Source: Sediminibacter sp. Hel_I_10
Lineage (GTDB): Bacteria; Bacteroidota; Bacteroidia; Flavobacteriales; Flavobacteriaceae
Direction of reading: 5' to 3'
NCBI RefSeq assembly: GCF_000688335.1
Contig: NZ_JHZX01000001.1
Span: forward strand, 372,001 to 436,000
Length of the DNA: 64,000 nucleotides
In this document: positions 34,765 to 44,010 of the stretch, piece after piece
Numbering within the stretch: position 1 is the stretch's first letter
Layout of the letters: each line of letters begins with the position of its first letter
Made by a program: the position numbers and the translations under genes
Notes under the pieces: generated by a model
Database searches by the model: none
Told to the model about the DNA's origin: nothing
The model's input: the letters and a program-made list of their open reading frames with translations, nothing else

Positions 34765-34838
34765 TGAGCCCTGAAGGATTCGAACCTTCGACCGCCTCCT
34801 TAGAAGGGAGGTGCTCTATCCAGCTGAGCTAAGAGCCC
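34765..34838 (-). tRNA. tRNA-Arg (anticodon TCT)
   Basis: On the minus strand the acceptor GGGCTCT pairs with AGGGCTC allowing G-U pairs. The D arm is AGCTCAGCTGGATAGAGC, the anticodon arm is CCTCC-CTTCTAA-GGAGG with anticodon TCT, and the T arm is GAAGGTTCGAATCCTTC. The CCA is not encoded. Confidence 0.95.
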
Positions 34839-35148
34839 GAAATAAAAACATAAGAAGATACTTATTCTTATGGTCGGCAAATATACGATTTCTATTAAAA
34901 AGTCATAAGGAAAACATTATTTTTTCCCCTTAATTTTTATTTAAATATGGTTTACTGAAAATCAATCGGTTAATTATAGCATATCCTTTCTGTCCCAAGC
35001 AAAAAGCATAAGAATCACTTTTTTATATCAGCGAAGTATCACTTATCTTTGATAAAAAGCGAATCTCTTATTGAAATTCAAAATATGGGTTTATATGTCA
35101 ACCCGTTTGATTTTGAACACACTATTTGCTAACCAGCTCTGATTATTA
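34839..35148. other. 310-nt intergenic region before the FNT channel gene
   Basis: This AT-rich region holds the promoter of tRNA-Arg (leftward) and of the channel gene (rightward). No further gene, repeat or clear operator is visible. Confidence 0.5.
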
Positions 35149-35997
35149 ATGGAAGAAGAAGAAAAAAAACAGGAAGCACATCAAAAAGATTTAGAAAAAA
35201 AGTCTAATGAAGTTGAAGATGTCAAGAATTACACCGAAATTTTAAGTCGTGTCATACACGAAGGTGAGGAAATTTTCAAGCTTAAAAAAAGAGCTGTTTT
35301 TCTTAGCTCCTGTATTGCTGGCTTAGAAATAGGTTTTAGTTACGTACTGGTTTGCACCTTGTACTATCTTTTTGCTGGAAGCTTTGACGAGGCCTACATC
35401 TACAAGATGTTTGGGTTTGTGTATCCCATAGGCTTTATACTAGTTATTTTAGGAAGGTCTGCACTTTTTACAGAGCAGACTTCAGTTTTAGCATTACCAG
35501 TACTAAATGGGCAACGCACCATTTGGGAGTTACTTCAAATTTGGGGTATTGTTATCTTCGGAAATGTGATTGGCGGGATTCTGTTTGTATTTTTCATTAC
35601 GTCTATGGCCACCAAACTAGGTTTGTTTGATCAAGAGACCATGGTGACCGTAGGATCTCATATTTTAGATCATGAATATTGGGTACTTCTTATTAGTGCT
35701 ATTACCGCGGGTTGGTTGATGGGCTTGTTAACTTGGCTTTTAAACTCCTCGGTAGACGTGTTAACACGCATCATCATCATTATTATCATAACGGGCACAA
35801 TTGGCTTTGCAGGCTTCCATCATAGTATCGTTGGAAACATTGAAGCCTTCGGAGCCTTTTTATATGCCGATGATATCTCCATTTTAGATTATCTGGTTTT
35901 CTTAGCGTTAACTCTATTAGGAAACGGACTTGGCGGTGCTATTGTTGTAGGACTTTTTAAATACAGGATTTTCGAATCTAACTACGCCGCTGAATAA
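35149..35997 (+). CDS. Formate/nitrite transporter (FNT) family channel, YfdC-like
   Basis: After a charged 40-residue N-terminal tail (MEEEEKKQEAHQKDLEK), the 282-residue protein has six hydrophobic segments and FNT features: the re-entrant loop region SALFTEQTSVL and the AGFHHSIVGN segment, which carries the pore His. The long acidic N terminus and sequence style fit the YfdC-like subgroup, whose transported anion is not settled. It sits between tRNA-Arg and the left end of the fructan locus. Confidence 0.85.
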   Translation: MEEEEKKQEAHQKDLEKKSNEVEDVKNYTEILSRVIHEGEEIFKLKKRAVFLSSCIAGLEIGFSYVLVCTLYYLFAGSFDEAYIYKMFGFVYPIGFILVILGRSALFTEQTSVLALPVLNGQRTIWELLQIWGIVIFGNVIGGILFVFFITSMATKLGLFDQETMVTVGSHILDHEYWVLLISAITAGWLMGLLTWLLNSSVDVLTRIIIIIIITGTIGFAGFHHSIVGNIEAFGAFLYADDISILDYLVFLALTLLGNGLGGAIVVGLFKYRIFESNYAAE

Positions 35998-36090
35998 TTT
36001 GAGTAGCTCAAGTAGTTTTTTAAGCTAGCAATCTTACTCCTATTCAATAGCATTCATATTCAGTAGCATTCATTTTAGAAAATAAATCAT

Positions 36091-36133
36091 AAAATAAGCC
36101 TGAACATCTTATTGAGATTTTCAGGCTTATTTT
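36091..36133. terminator. Strong bidirectional hairpin terminator
   Basis: AAAATAAGCCTGAA (36091-36104) pairs perfectly with TTCAGGCTTATTTT (36120-36133) around a 15-nt loop. It is 93 nt after the FNT stop and directly adjoins the tRNA-3'-like remnant, the same arrangement as the terminators of tRNA-Arg and tRNA-Pro in this window. Confidence 0.75.
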
Positions 36134-36134
36134 G

Positions 36135-36167
36135 TTCCGGTGGCAGGGAATGAACCCTATCACCAAT
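36135..36167 (-). pseudogene. tRNA 3'-end-like remnant
   Basis: On the minus strand the segment reads GGTGATAGGGTTCATTCC then CTGCCACCGGAAC. It shares GGT at its start, the TTC of the T loop and CCTGCCACC with the 3' end of tRNA-Pro at 49451-49525, and it is followed by a hairpin terminator like the real tRNA genes here. No 5' half, D arm or anticodon arm follows. It may be a decayed tRNA end left by an integration event. Resemblance is short, so this is tentative. Confidence 0.4.
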
Positions 36168-36296
36168 ATGATTAAAAATTAATCTATAACACAACTCCCA
36201 ATGATAACCGATTAGGCAACTGTATTAATAACAACTTTCGATTTGGATTAGATTGAAAAATAAGTTTCTTAACCTATCATCTAATCCTACTATTTT

Positions 36297-36452
36297 TATG
36301 CAAATTTTATGATATTTAAAAGAGCATTCCCTTAATATTCTAATTCTTTGTTTTGTGGATTTACTTATATCTTAACTATCGTTCAACGCCTTCGACAGTG
36401 TTGAAATAGAAACGCTGCATATAACGGCCAATTCCTTTAAGGTTATTTTCAT
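36297..36452 (-). pseudogene. LacI-family regulator remnant with an in-frame stop
   Basis: An ATG at 36452, 12 nt after the fructokinase stop, opens a LacI-type DNA-binding domain: TLKELAVICSVSISTLSK and then ALNDS. A TAA at 36374-36372 interrupts it, and the same frame goes on with DISKSTKQRIRILREC, the expected second half of the LacI headpiece. Homology fades near 36297 and no effector domain follows. The gene is therefore a truncated, nonsense-mutated remnant at the end of the fructan operon. It probably once regulated sugar use. Confidence 0.8.
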
Positions 36453-36464
36453 TTTTTATAAACT

Positions 36465-37352
36465 CTATTCATAAGGATTTATAAAGCTATCGATTTCCTT
36501 TTGAGAGATTTTTGGGTTAGCACCTTCACTTTGTGTTACCAAAGCACCAACGGCACAGGCATAATCTATAGCATCTTGCGGCTTTTTGTCATTAAGCAAC
36601 TGACTTGTCAAGGATGCTAAAAAAGAGTCTCCCGCTCCAACGGTGTCAACCACTTTAATTTGATAGCCACTATTATAGAAAAATGAATCTTCAAATAGTA
36701 ACACTGCACCATGTCTGCCCTTGGTGACACATATACTTTTTGTATTGGTTTTTTCGGAAATGTATCGAATGTTTTGCTCTAATGAGTTGAATTTTGAACC
36801 TAAGGACTTACAGATTTGAAATAATTCATCATCATTGAACTTAATGAAGTTTGCCGCCTCCATTAATGAAATCAAGACCTCTTTTTTATAATAAGGCTCA
36901 CGAAGATTGATATCAAAAATCTTGTGTTTTGCCAATTTCAGAAGTTCATAGAGTGTATGCCTTGATGTGTCATCACGAGCAACCAAACTTCCGTAAACAA
37001 ATGCATCTGAAGATTTTATGCTGTCTTTTATTTTATCAGATAACTCTATTTTGTCCCAAGCTCTCGGAAATTTAATGTCGTAGGATGCTGAACCCTTTTC
37101 ATTTAACATCACTTTTACTTTACCTGTTTTATATTGCTCATCCACCTGTATTAGAGATGTGTCTACATTATTTTCCAATATAAAATCTACTAATTTTTCT
37201 CCATTAGTATCATTTCCTATCCTACTAATCATGGAAACGTGATTGCCCAATGAGGCAAGTCTAATAGCAACGTTTAAAGGTGCTCCACCTATTTTTTTAT
37301 GGGTTGGAAATACATCCCATAAGACTTCTCCGAAACATGTTATTCTAGCCAT
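36465..37352 (-). CDS. PfkB-family fructokinase
   Basis: The 295-residue cytosolic kinase has the PfkB signature 1 GGAPLNVAIRLASLG (about 22-36) and signature 2 DTVGAGDSFLASL with catalytic Asp about 245. Its place at the end of an operon with GH32 and a sugar porter makes fructose the likely substrate, giving fructose 6-phosphate. It follows susD by about 106 nt in the leftward operon and precedes the broken LacI gene. Confidence 0.92.
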   Translation of the reverse strand: MARITCFGEVLWDVFPTHKKIGGAPLNVAIRLASLGNHVSMISRIGNDTNGEKLVDFILENNVDTSLIQVDEQYKTGKVKVMLNEKGSASYDIKFPRAWDKIELSDKIKDSIKSSDAFVYGSLVARDDTSRHTLYELLKLAKHKIFDINLREPYYKKEVLISLMEAANFIKFNDDELFQICKSLGSKFNSLEQNIRYISEKTNTKSICVTKGRHGAVLLFEDSFFYNSGYQIKVVDTVGAGDSFLASLTSQLLNDKKPQDAIDYACAVGALVTQSEGANPKISQKEIDSFINPYE

Positions 37353-37458
37353 AGTATCTATAAAATTATTCCAGAAGAAATAAAACTAATTACTTCCTCT
37401 GGAATTTAAAAAACCAATTCAAAAATTAACTCAAAAAATTAAACTTCTTAATTAAAAA

Positions 37459-39204
37459 TTAATAGCCAGGATTTTGCAAATACAATCCACCGGTAAAATC
37501 GATCTCACGTTGTGGAATTGGATAATATTCATCACGTCCTGCTGTAAATTGTGCGTTGGAAAGAAAGTCCTTTCGCGTTCTTTCAACTTCCAAATAACCA
37601 TTAAGCACTTGTTCCGCCATTCCCCATCGCACTAAATCAAAAAACCTTTGCCCTTCCATACCAAACTCCAATCTTCTTTCAAACATTAGCGCCTTAAATG
37701 CATCAGGTTGAGACATTCCCGAAGGGTACATACCCACATTGTAAACATTCGAAGCACCTGCATCTATTTGCCTTTGTGTACTTGCTGCTGCACGAGCTCT
37801 TATTTGATTAATTATGTCTACGCCCGCACTAACCTGACCTAATTGAATCATAGCTTCCGCTTTGAATAATAGCACATCGGCATAACGTATAAAGTCAATA
37901 TTTTTAGAAGTTCCAACAAATGGTCCTTCTTTTACATAACAAGAACAATCTGGCGACTGTTGTTCTTTCATATTGCCAAAATAACCATATACACCAGGAT
38001 CTCTCGCCCAAGCAAAGTTATAGATCATATCGCCTGTTGTATTCACAGTGTTACGGTATTTAAATGGACGCCCAGGAATACCAACCGTGTGATCAATTCT
38101 TGGATCTAAAGTAATACCTGGAGCTAAAGCAGTTTCACCATTGTCGTCAACAACATCATAAATATTCGTATTATTAAAAGTATCTAACAATGGTAATCCT
38201 GAAGCATCCGTTTTAAATGCATTTACCATATTATGACTTGCCAAATGGAAACCACAACAACCATATAATCCTGTTCCATGCGGCGAGTTTAGGCCAGTAA
38301 CAAAACTTACTCTACTAACAATTGTTCCGTCATTGATTGAAAACTGTGCCGCCCAAATAGACTCCTGACCGTTATCAAATCCATCTAAAAAATTATTTCC
38401 GTAATCTGGCTCTAAACTTGAGGTCACTTCATTTGCATAATCGATAACTTCTTGCAATCTAGCAGCATTTATATTCGTTACTTGATGGGTTGGAGATTGT
38501 TCATAAGCTTGATATAGTCTCAGTTTAGCCAGATATGCTGCTGCAGCATTTCTATCGGCTCTGCCAACTTGGTCTTGAGCCTGTGGTAAGTTATCGTAAG
38601 CAAATAAAAAGTCTTCAGCAATAGTATTCCATAAGTCATCATTATCGACGTCATTTGAAATTTGTAAGATCTCTTCTTGTGATAAACCTTCTGTTATATA
38701 AGGAATCTTTTTGAACAATGTCTTAAGTATGAAATGGGAATGCGCTCTTAAAAAACGCAATTCAGCTTGTCTCAAAGCCTTATCAGGATATTCGGCATCT
38801 GGAATGGAATTAATGACATCCAGAGCAAAATTTGCTCTAGAGATGGCTTTATAGTAATTTGTCCAAGTTCGTGGCCCCATAAAATCTGAAGGATCATCGG
38901 CAATAGTTAGATTATATTGTTCATAACGATCAATAATATCAACATCTCCACGACCACCACCGCCTTTATAGGCGTCGTCCGAACGTACACTACCATAAAC
39001 CCACATACTCGTTAAAGGGCCCACCATATCATCATTTGCTATTCCTGCATAGGCAGCAACCACTAATGCTTCTGCGTTTTCTGCTGTGGCAACATTTTCA
39101 TTTGACAAAACACCTTCAGGCTCGTATTCTAAAAAATCTTCAGAACATGCCGCTACTAAAAAAGTAACTAAAATTCCTATTGTTATTATTTTAATATTTT
39201 TCAT
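37459..39204 (-). CDS. SusD-like surface glycan-binding lipoprotein
   Basis: The 581 residues begin with a lipoprotein signal (FLVAACSEDFLEY, Cys about 20) and have the SusD/RagB organisation: N-terminal TPR-like helices and a C-terminal part with INQIRARA and the family-typical LMFERRLEFGMEGQRFFDLVRW. It binds oligosaccharide at the cell surface and caps the SusC partner encoded 12 nt upstream. Fructan (levan or inulin type) is inferred from GH32 in the same operon. Confidence 0.95.
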   Translation of the reverse strand: MKNIKIITIGILVTFLVAACSEDFLEYEPEGVLSNENVATAENAEALVVAAYAGIANDDMVGPLTSMWVYGSVRSDDAYKGGGGRGDVDIIDRYEQYNLTIADDPSDFMGPRTWTNYYKAISRANFALDVINSIPDAEYPDKALRQAELRFLRAHSHFILKTLFKKIPYITEGLSQEEILQISNDVDNDDLWNTIAEDFLFAYDNLPQAQDQVGRADRNAAAAYLAKLRLYQAYEQSPTHQVTNINAARLQEVIDYANEVTSSLEPDYGNNFLDGFDNGQESIWAAQFSINDGTIVSRVSFVTGLNSPHGTGLYGCCGFHLASHNMVNAFKTDASGLPLLDTFNNTNIYDVVDDNGETALAPGITLDPRIDHTVGIPGRPFKYRNTVNTTGDMIYNFAWARDPGVYGYFGNMKEQQSPDCSCYVKEGPFVGTSKNIDFIRYADVLLFKAEAMIQLGQVSAGVDIINQIRARAAASTQRQIDAGASNVYNVGMYPSGMSQPDAFKALMFERRLEFGMEGQRFFDLVRWGMAEQVLNGYLEVERTRKDFLSNAQFTAGRDEYYPIPQREIDFTGGLYLQNPGY

Positions 39205-39216
39205 TTCTAATATTTA

Positions 39217-42200
39217 TTAAAAGTTAATGTTAAGCCCCAAGGATAAGGTTGTAGGCACTGGAATACTATTAACGTCCGTTCTTTCAGGATCGGCACCTAT
39301 ATAATCTTTTGGGGTGAACCAAAACAGATTCTCTCCTTGAAAGTAAATTCTTAAGTTAGTCATTCCCAACTTTGAAGTAATGTTATCAGGTAATGTATAG
39401 CCAAATTGAAGGTTTCTTAATTTAAAATAGGAATTCTTTCTAAACAAATAGTCTGATGTTCTTTGGTCATTGAACGCTAATGATAAAGATGGAATTGAAG
39501 AACCCGTATTAGTAGGTGTCCAAGCGTCTAATAAACCAACTCCTCCATTTTCTCTACCCTGAACAAAGTTATTCCAGAAAATATAAGGATCTTGACCAAT
39601 TCTTCCTGTAACGCCCGACCCAAACACTGACAAATCAAAATTCTTATAATTCAAATCGATTCTAACGCCATACTCTAAATCTGGCAAAGTCGTACCTATA
39701 AAATCGCGATCATCACCATCTATAACGCCGTCACCATTCAAATCTTGAAATTTTAAGCCTCCAGGTCTAGCACCAACTTGAGTAGGACTCGAATCTATAT
39801 CTGCTTGACTTTGAAATAATCCATCTGTTTTATATCCGAAGATTGAAAATTGGGAGTGTCCAATGATAGAATTATCGATAGTACCAGGATAAGATGATAC
39901 CACTTCAGCAGGTAATGCTGTGATTTCATCATTAAATGCTCCAAAATTTGTTGATATTCCTACCCTTAGACCATTATTGAATTCTTTAGAATACCCGAGT
40001 GATAATTCCCAACCTCTTGTTTCGGTGGTTGCGCCATTTAATACTCTCAATTGACCTTCTCCAATTACTGAAGCGATAGGAGGAGTCGTTAGGATATCAC
40101 TCGTTTCTCTCGTAAAATAATCAAAGGACCCCTTTATATTATTATTGAACAATGTAAAATCAACACCAACATTTATCTCTCTGGTAGTTTCCCATTTTAA
40201 AGCAGGATTTGCTGCCTGTATTGATACAAATCCCGAAGGTAAAGTGCCACCGTTATTTCCATTTAAATCATATGCAGTACCAACGTTGTTATAGATCTCG
40301 AAAAAACCATCAGTGAACTGAACCTCATTAGGCCCATATCTAGTTTCAAATAGTCCAAATCGCGACACATCCCCAATAGTCTGGTTACCAACTTCGCCGT
40401 AACCTGCTCTAAATTTTAACGCATTGACAATATCGTTCTCTTTCCAAAAATTTTCATTGTCTATTCTCCAACCAACACTGGCTGCTGGAAAAACACCATA
40501 TCTGTTTTCAGGACCAAATCTTGATGACCCGTCTCTACGAAGGGTGAAAGACGCTAAATATCTATCTTGAAAAGCATAATTCACTTTCCCAAACTGTGAC
40601 AATAATCTACTACCTGTCGATGAGCCTGAATTTGTGCGTGCGCCTGTTGCTGCATTTAGTTGAAAGAATGACTCTGTTTCTACTGCGAAAGTATTTGCGG
40701 TAGCGCTGACTCCTGTAAAATCAGTTTTTATTGCTTCTGTGCCCAATAAAACGCCTATTTTGTGGTCCTCTCCAAGTTCTAATTGATAGTTCAATGTATT
40801 ACTGAATACAACACTTGAAAACTTACTGGAGCTCTCTATAAGTCTGTTATCAGCACGTGTTATAAAGCCATTGAAAACTCTGCGTTCAATATCTCTTCTT
40901 TTGAAATCCCCATAATCCAGTCCTAAACTTGATCTAAAAGTTAGATTCTTCACGATGTCAAATTCTACATAAATATTTCCGAAGATGTTTGTCCTTTCCG
41001 TATTATCATCTTGATTTATATCTTGCATTAAAAGGGGGTTATTCCTATCAGAATAACCAGCTCCTAATGGTCCTGCATAATTTCCATTGGCATCGTAAAC
41101 GGGTAAGGTTGGTGCCAAAGTGATACCCAACCCTGGAGTTGGTGCACTACCAACATCTCGAGAAGCCAAGGTTTCATCTGATGTTGTAAATTGAGTATTA
41201 ATACCTAAACGTATCCTATTGTCTAAAAAATTAAAGTTTGAGTTTAATTTTGCTGAAATTCTTTCATACCCTGTAAATTTTAAAATCCCTGTGTTTCTTA
41301 AGTGTCCAATATTTAATAAATGAAAAGACTTATCTGTACCTCCAGAAACGGAGATTTCATTGTTATAAACATAACCTGTTTGATAAAGTTCATCTTGCCA
41401 ATCAGTATCACCAGAAGGCACAGAGGTGTCTCCACCTACGAAAGGCTGTACAGTAACACCATTTAATACAGGATTATTAAAATCACCATTCCAATCAAAG
41501 TTATAAATCTCACCGTAACCACCATTAGGATCCGCTCCATCGTTTACTGAAGCTTGCCATAATACCTCACCTCTTTGTTGTGCATTAAGCATATCATAGC
41601 GTTGTTTTTTTTCTGACAGCACTGATACATTGGAGTTTATGCTTACTTTTATTTTTTCTTCTCCTCCTGATTTAGCACTATTTTTTGTGGTAACAATAAT
41701 AACACCATTACCAGCTCGTGCACCATATAGTGAAGAAGCTGAAGCATCCTTCAGCACTTGAACGGATTCAATAGTACTTGGATTTAACCCTGCAAAAATC
41801 TCCTGCCTTACAGTAGGCACTCCATCTATAACATACAGCGGATTGTTATCACCTAATGTAGTAGCACCACGAATTAAAACATTATTGTTAATTCCTGTTG
41901 GGTCTCCTCCATTCTTTTGGATGAACAAACCTGAAACACGCCCTTGTAATGCCTGTACTGAACTACCAGAACTCATGCTTACGGCTTCTGCAGGTCCAAG
42001 TTCTACGACGGTAATTGCTCCAGTGACATCAACTTTTCTCTCTGTAGAATATCCTGTAACAATAATTTCGTCAAGTGCCGCTGCATCTTCATTCATTTCA
42101 ACGTTCACTACAGAACGTCCGTTAATTTGTACTTCTTGAGTTTTATAACCTATGTAGCTAAAAACCAATATTGCATTTGGATCAACATTTTCCAAAGTAT

Positions 42201-42372
42201 AATTACCATCAAAATCTGTGGCGGTACCTTGAGTGGTGCCTGACACAACGATAGTAACACCGGGCAAAGGCATACCGTCCACTTGCGCGATAACAGTACC
42301 GCTAACCTGTGCTTGAGTCAATAAGCCCATAAGAATGAATACAGGTAAAAATATGAGTTGTTTTAATTTCAT
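39217..42372 (-). CDS. SusC-like TonB-dependent oligosaccharide importer
   Basis: The 1,051-residue outer-membrane protein has a signal peptide (LPVFILMGLLTQAQV) and an N-terminal carboxypeptidase-regulatory-like domain (GTVIAQVDGMPLPGVTIVVSG). A plug domain follows with DEIIVTGYSTERK and PLYVIDGVPT, then a long beta barrel ending in LSLGLNINF with a terminal Phe. It imports oligosaccharides with SusD. It lies 12 nt before susD and 12 nt after GH32, all in one leftward operon. Confidence 0.96.
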   Translation of the reverse strand: MKLKQLIFLPVFILMGLLTQAQVSGTVIAQVDGMPLPGVTIVVSGTTQGTATDFDGNYTLENVDPNAILVFSYIGYKTQEVQINGRSVVNVEMNEDAAALDEIIVTGYSTERKVDVTGAITVVELGPAEAVSMSSGSSVQALQGRVSGLFIQKNGGDPTGINNNVLIRGATTLGDNNPLYVIDGVPTVRQEIFAGLNPSTIESVQVLKDASASSLYGARAGNGVIIVTTKNSAKSGGEEKIKVSINSNVSVLSEKKQRYDMLNAQQRGEVLWQASVNDGADPNGGYGEIYNFDWNGDFNNPVLNGVTVQPFVGGDTSVPSGDTDWQDELYQTGYVYNNEISVSGGTDKSFHLLNIGHLRNTGILKFTGYERISAKLNSNFNFLDNRIRLGINTQFTTSDETLASRDVGSAPTPGLGITLAPTLPVYDANGNYAGPLGAGYSDRNNPLLMQDINQDDNTERTNIFGNIYVEFDIVKNLTFRSSLGLDYGDFKRRDIERRVFNGFITRADNRLIESSSKFSSVVFSNTLNYQLELGEDHKIGVLLGTEAIKTDFTGVSATANTFAVETESFFQLNAATGARTNSGSSTGSRLLSQFGKVNYAFQDRYLASFTLRRDGSSRFGPENRYGVFPAASVGWRIDNENFWKENDIVNALKFRAGYGEVGNQTIGDVSRFGLFETRYGPNEVQFTDGFFEIYNNVGTAYDLNGNNGGTLPSGFVSIQAANPALKWETTREINVGVDFTLFNNNIKGSFDYFTRETSDILTTPPIASVIGEGQLRVLNGATTETRGWELSLGYSKEFNNGLRVGISTNFGAFNDEITALPAEVVSSYPGTIDNSIIGHSQFSIFGYKTDGLFQSQADIDSSPTQVGARPGGLKFQDLNGDGVIDGDDRDFIGTTLPDLEYGVRIDLNYKNFDLSVFGSGVTGRIGQDPYIFWNNFVQGRENGGVGLLDAWTPTNTGSSIPSLSLAFNDQRTSDYLFRKNSYFKLRNLQFGYTLPDNITSKLGMTNLRIYFQGENLFWFTPKDYIGADPERTDVNSIPVPTTLSLGLNINF

Positions 42373-42384
42373 AATTATTTAGTG

Positions 42385-44004
42385 TTAGTTAAAATTTAAT
42401 TTGTGAATTTCAATATGGTCAAGAAAGAATTCTTTCTTTTTTGGTTCAATACTTAATTTATCGAATGGTGTATTTGGAAAAAATATTTCTGTCATTACTG
42501 TTTCTCCGTCATCAAAAAATAATTCTATAGATGTTTTATCAATTATTATGGTTCCTGAAAAATCTGGATTATCTGAGGTTCTTTTAGCTAAAGAGACGCG
42601 ATCAGCAAATTTTTCTGAAAAACCTGTTTTTCCAGATTGTCTTCTATCAACAAAAAAGTTTTTATCATTAGTATTATATCCAAAGGCTAAACTGTCTCCA
42701 AACTTATTTGTCAAGCTGAAGGTGAAACCGGAATCTTCTAAATCTGAAATTTTGAAATTTATTTCTGTACTTGATAAATCCATCAATTTTGAATCTATAA
42801 GTTTTGTATTGCCGTTAACTATTATTGAATCTTCTTTAAATTTCGTGCTTCTATAGCTGGCTATTTCTTTAACTGGTTGAAATAATAATCTATAACTTGA
42901 ATCTATTTTTTGAAGTTCTACTGCTCTTGCAATAGTCATGGCACTTCTCCAAGTTTCAGTAGGCACTTCTTGAGCATAGTTCCAGTTAGACATCCAACCT
43001 AAAAACAACTTCCTACCATCGGTATCTGGGATATTAGCCCAAGTTACTCCGGCGTAATTGTCTCTTCCGTAGTCAATCCAAATAGATTTATGTTCTGAAT
43101 TATTTAAGTCATTTTCAAATGATGGATCTATTGAGAATTGTTTACCATCGAAATCCCCGACGAAATACTGGGTCGCACTACCTCCATTTGGTCCTCCTGG
43201 ATTAATACTAACAAACAACACCCATTTTACTTCATCTGTTCCTTGAACTGCCATTGGAAAGAAATCTGGACATTCCCAAACGCCGCCATGTGCACCTATT
43301 CCATTACCAAAATCAGATTCTAATTTCCAGTCTTTTAAATTTGAAGAGCTGTAGAACATAATTTTTTGACCAGCGGCCAATACCATAAGCCACTTTTCAT
43401 GTATAGAGTCCCATACAATTTTTGGATCTCTAAAATCTTTCATTCCTGGATTTTTAATTACAGGGTTTTCAGAATATTTAGTAAACGTTTGTCCCTCATC
43501 TAAAGAATAGGCGATCGCCTGGGATTGATAATCTGTTTTACCAGATTTTTCACCGTCCATATCATGGTAGGTAAACATAGCAATAATAGGCTCACCTCCA
43601 CCTTTGCCAAAACCAGACGTATTATTTACATCGACTACTGCACTACCAGAAAATATATATCCTTTTTCATCTGGGTATATAGCTATTGGCATTTCTTTCC
43701 AAGTAACCATGTCAGAACTTACAGCATGTCCCCAGTGCATAGGGCCCCAAACATTGCCGTCAGGGTAATACTGAAAATACAAATGGTAATATCCATTGTA
43801 ATAAAACATACCATTTGGATCATTCATCCACGCTTTCTTTGGTGTGAAATGAAAATTGGGACGATACAGCTCTTCTTCTGAATATGCCACTTTATCAGCC
43901 TTAGTTTCTATCTTTTGACTCTCTGTGGACTTATTTTTACAATTATGAAATAATGACACACAAATCATCAATAACATAAATTTTGAATAATAAAATCGTT
44001 TCAT
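42385..44004 (-). CDS. GH32 glycoside hydrolase (fructanase/invertase), lipoprotein
   Basis: This 539-residue enzyme has a lipoprotein signal (LFHNCKNK, Cys about 22), a five-bladed propeller with the nucleophile motif WMNDPNGMFY, the transition-state motif FRDPKIVW and the acid/base motif VWECPDFF, and a C-terminal beta-sandwich. It hydrolyses beta-fructosyl linkages. Surface or periplasmic placement is expected. Whether it prefers levan, inulin or sucrose cannot be told. Its gene is between the porter and susC with gaps of 6 and 12 nt. Confidence 0.95.
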   Translation of the reverse strand: MKRFYYSKFMLLMICVSLFHNCKNKSTESQKIETKADKVAYSEEELYRPNFHFTPKKAWMNDPNGMFYYNGYYHLYFQYYPDGNVWGPMHWGHAVSSDMVTWKEMPIAIYPDEKGYIFSGSAVVDVNNTSGFGKGGGEPIIAMFTYHDMDGEKSGKTDYQSQAIAYSLDEGQTFTKYSENPVIKNPGMKDFRDPKIVWDSIHEKWLMVLAAGQKIMFYSSSNLKDWKLESDFGNGIGAHGGVWECPDFFPMAVQGTDEVKWVLFVSINPGGPNGGSATQYFVGDFDGKQFSIDPSFENDLNNSEHKSIWIDYGRDNYAGVTWANIPDTDGRKLFLGWMSNWNYAQEVPTETWRSAMTIARAVELQKIDSSYRLLFQPVKEIASYRSTKFKEDSIIVNGNTKLIDSKLMDLSSTEINFKISDLEDSGFTFSLTNKFGDSLAFGYNTNDKNFFVDRRQSGKTGFSEKFADRVSLAKRTSDNPDFSGTIIIDKTSIELFFDDGETVMTEIFFPNTPFDKLSIEPKKKEFFLDHIEIHKLNFN

Positions 44005-44010
44005 TACTTC

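Noticed and set aside
36135-36167. A functional tRNA gene at this position
   Set aside because: Only a T-arm and acceptor-like 3' portion is seen. The T loop lacks the conserved A58 and no D or anticodon arm follows.
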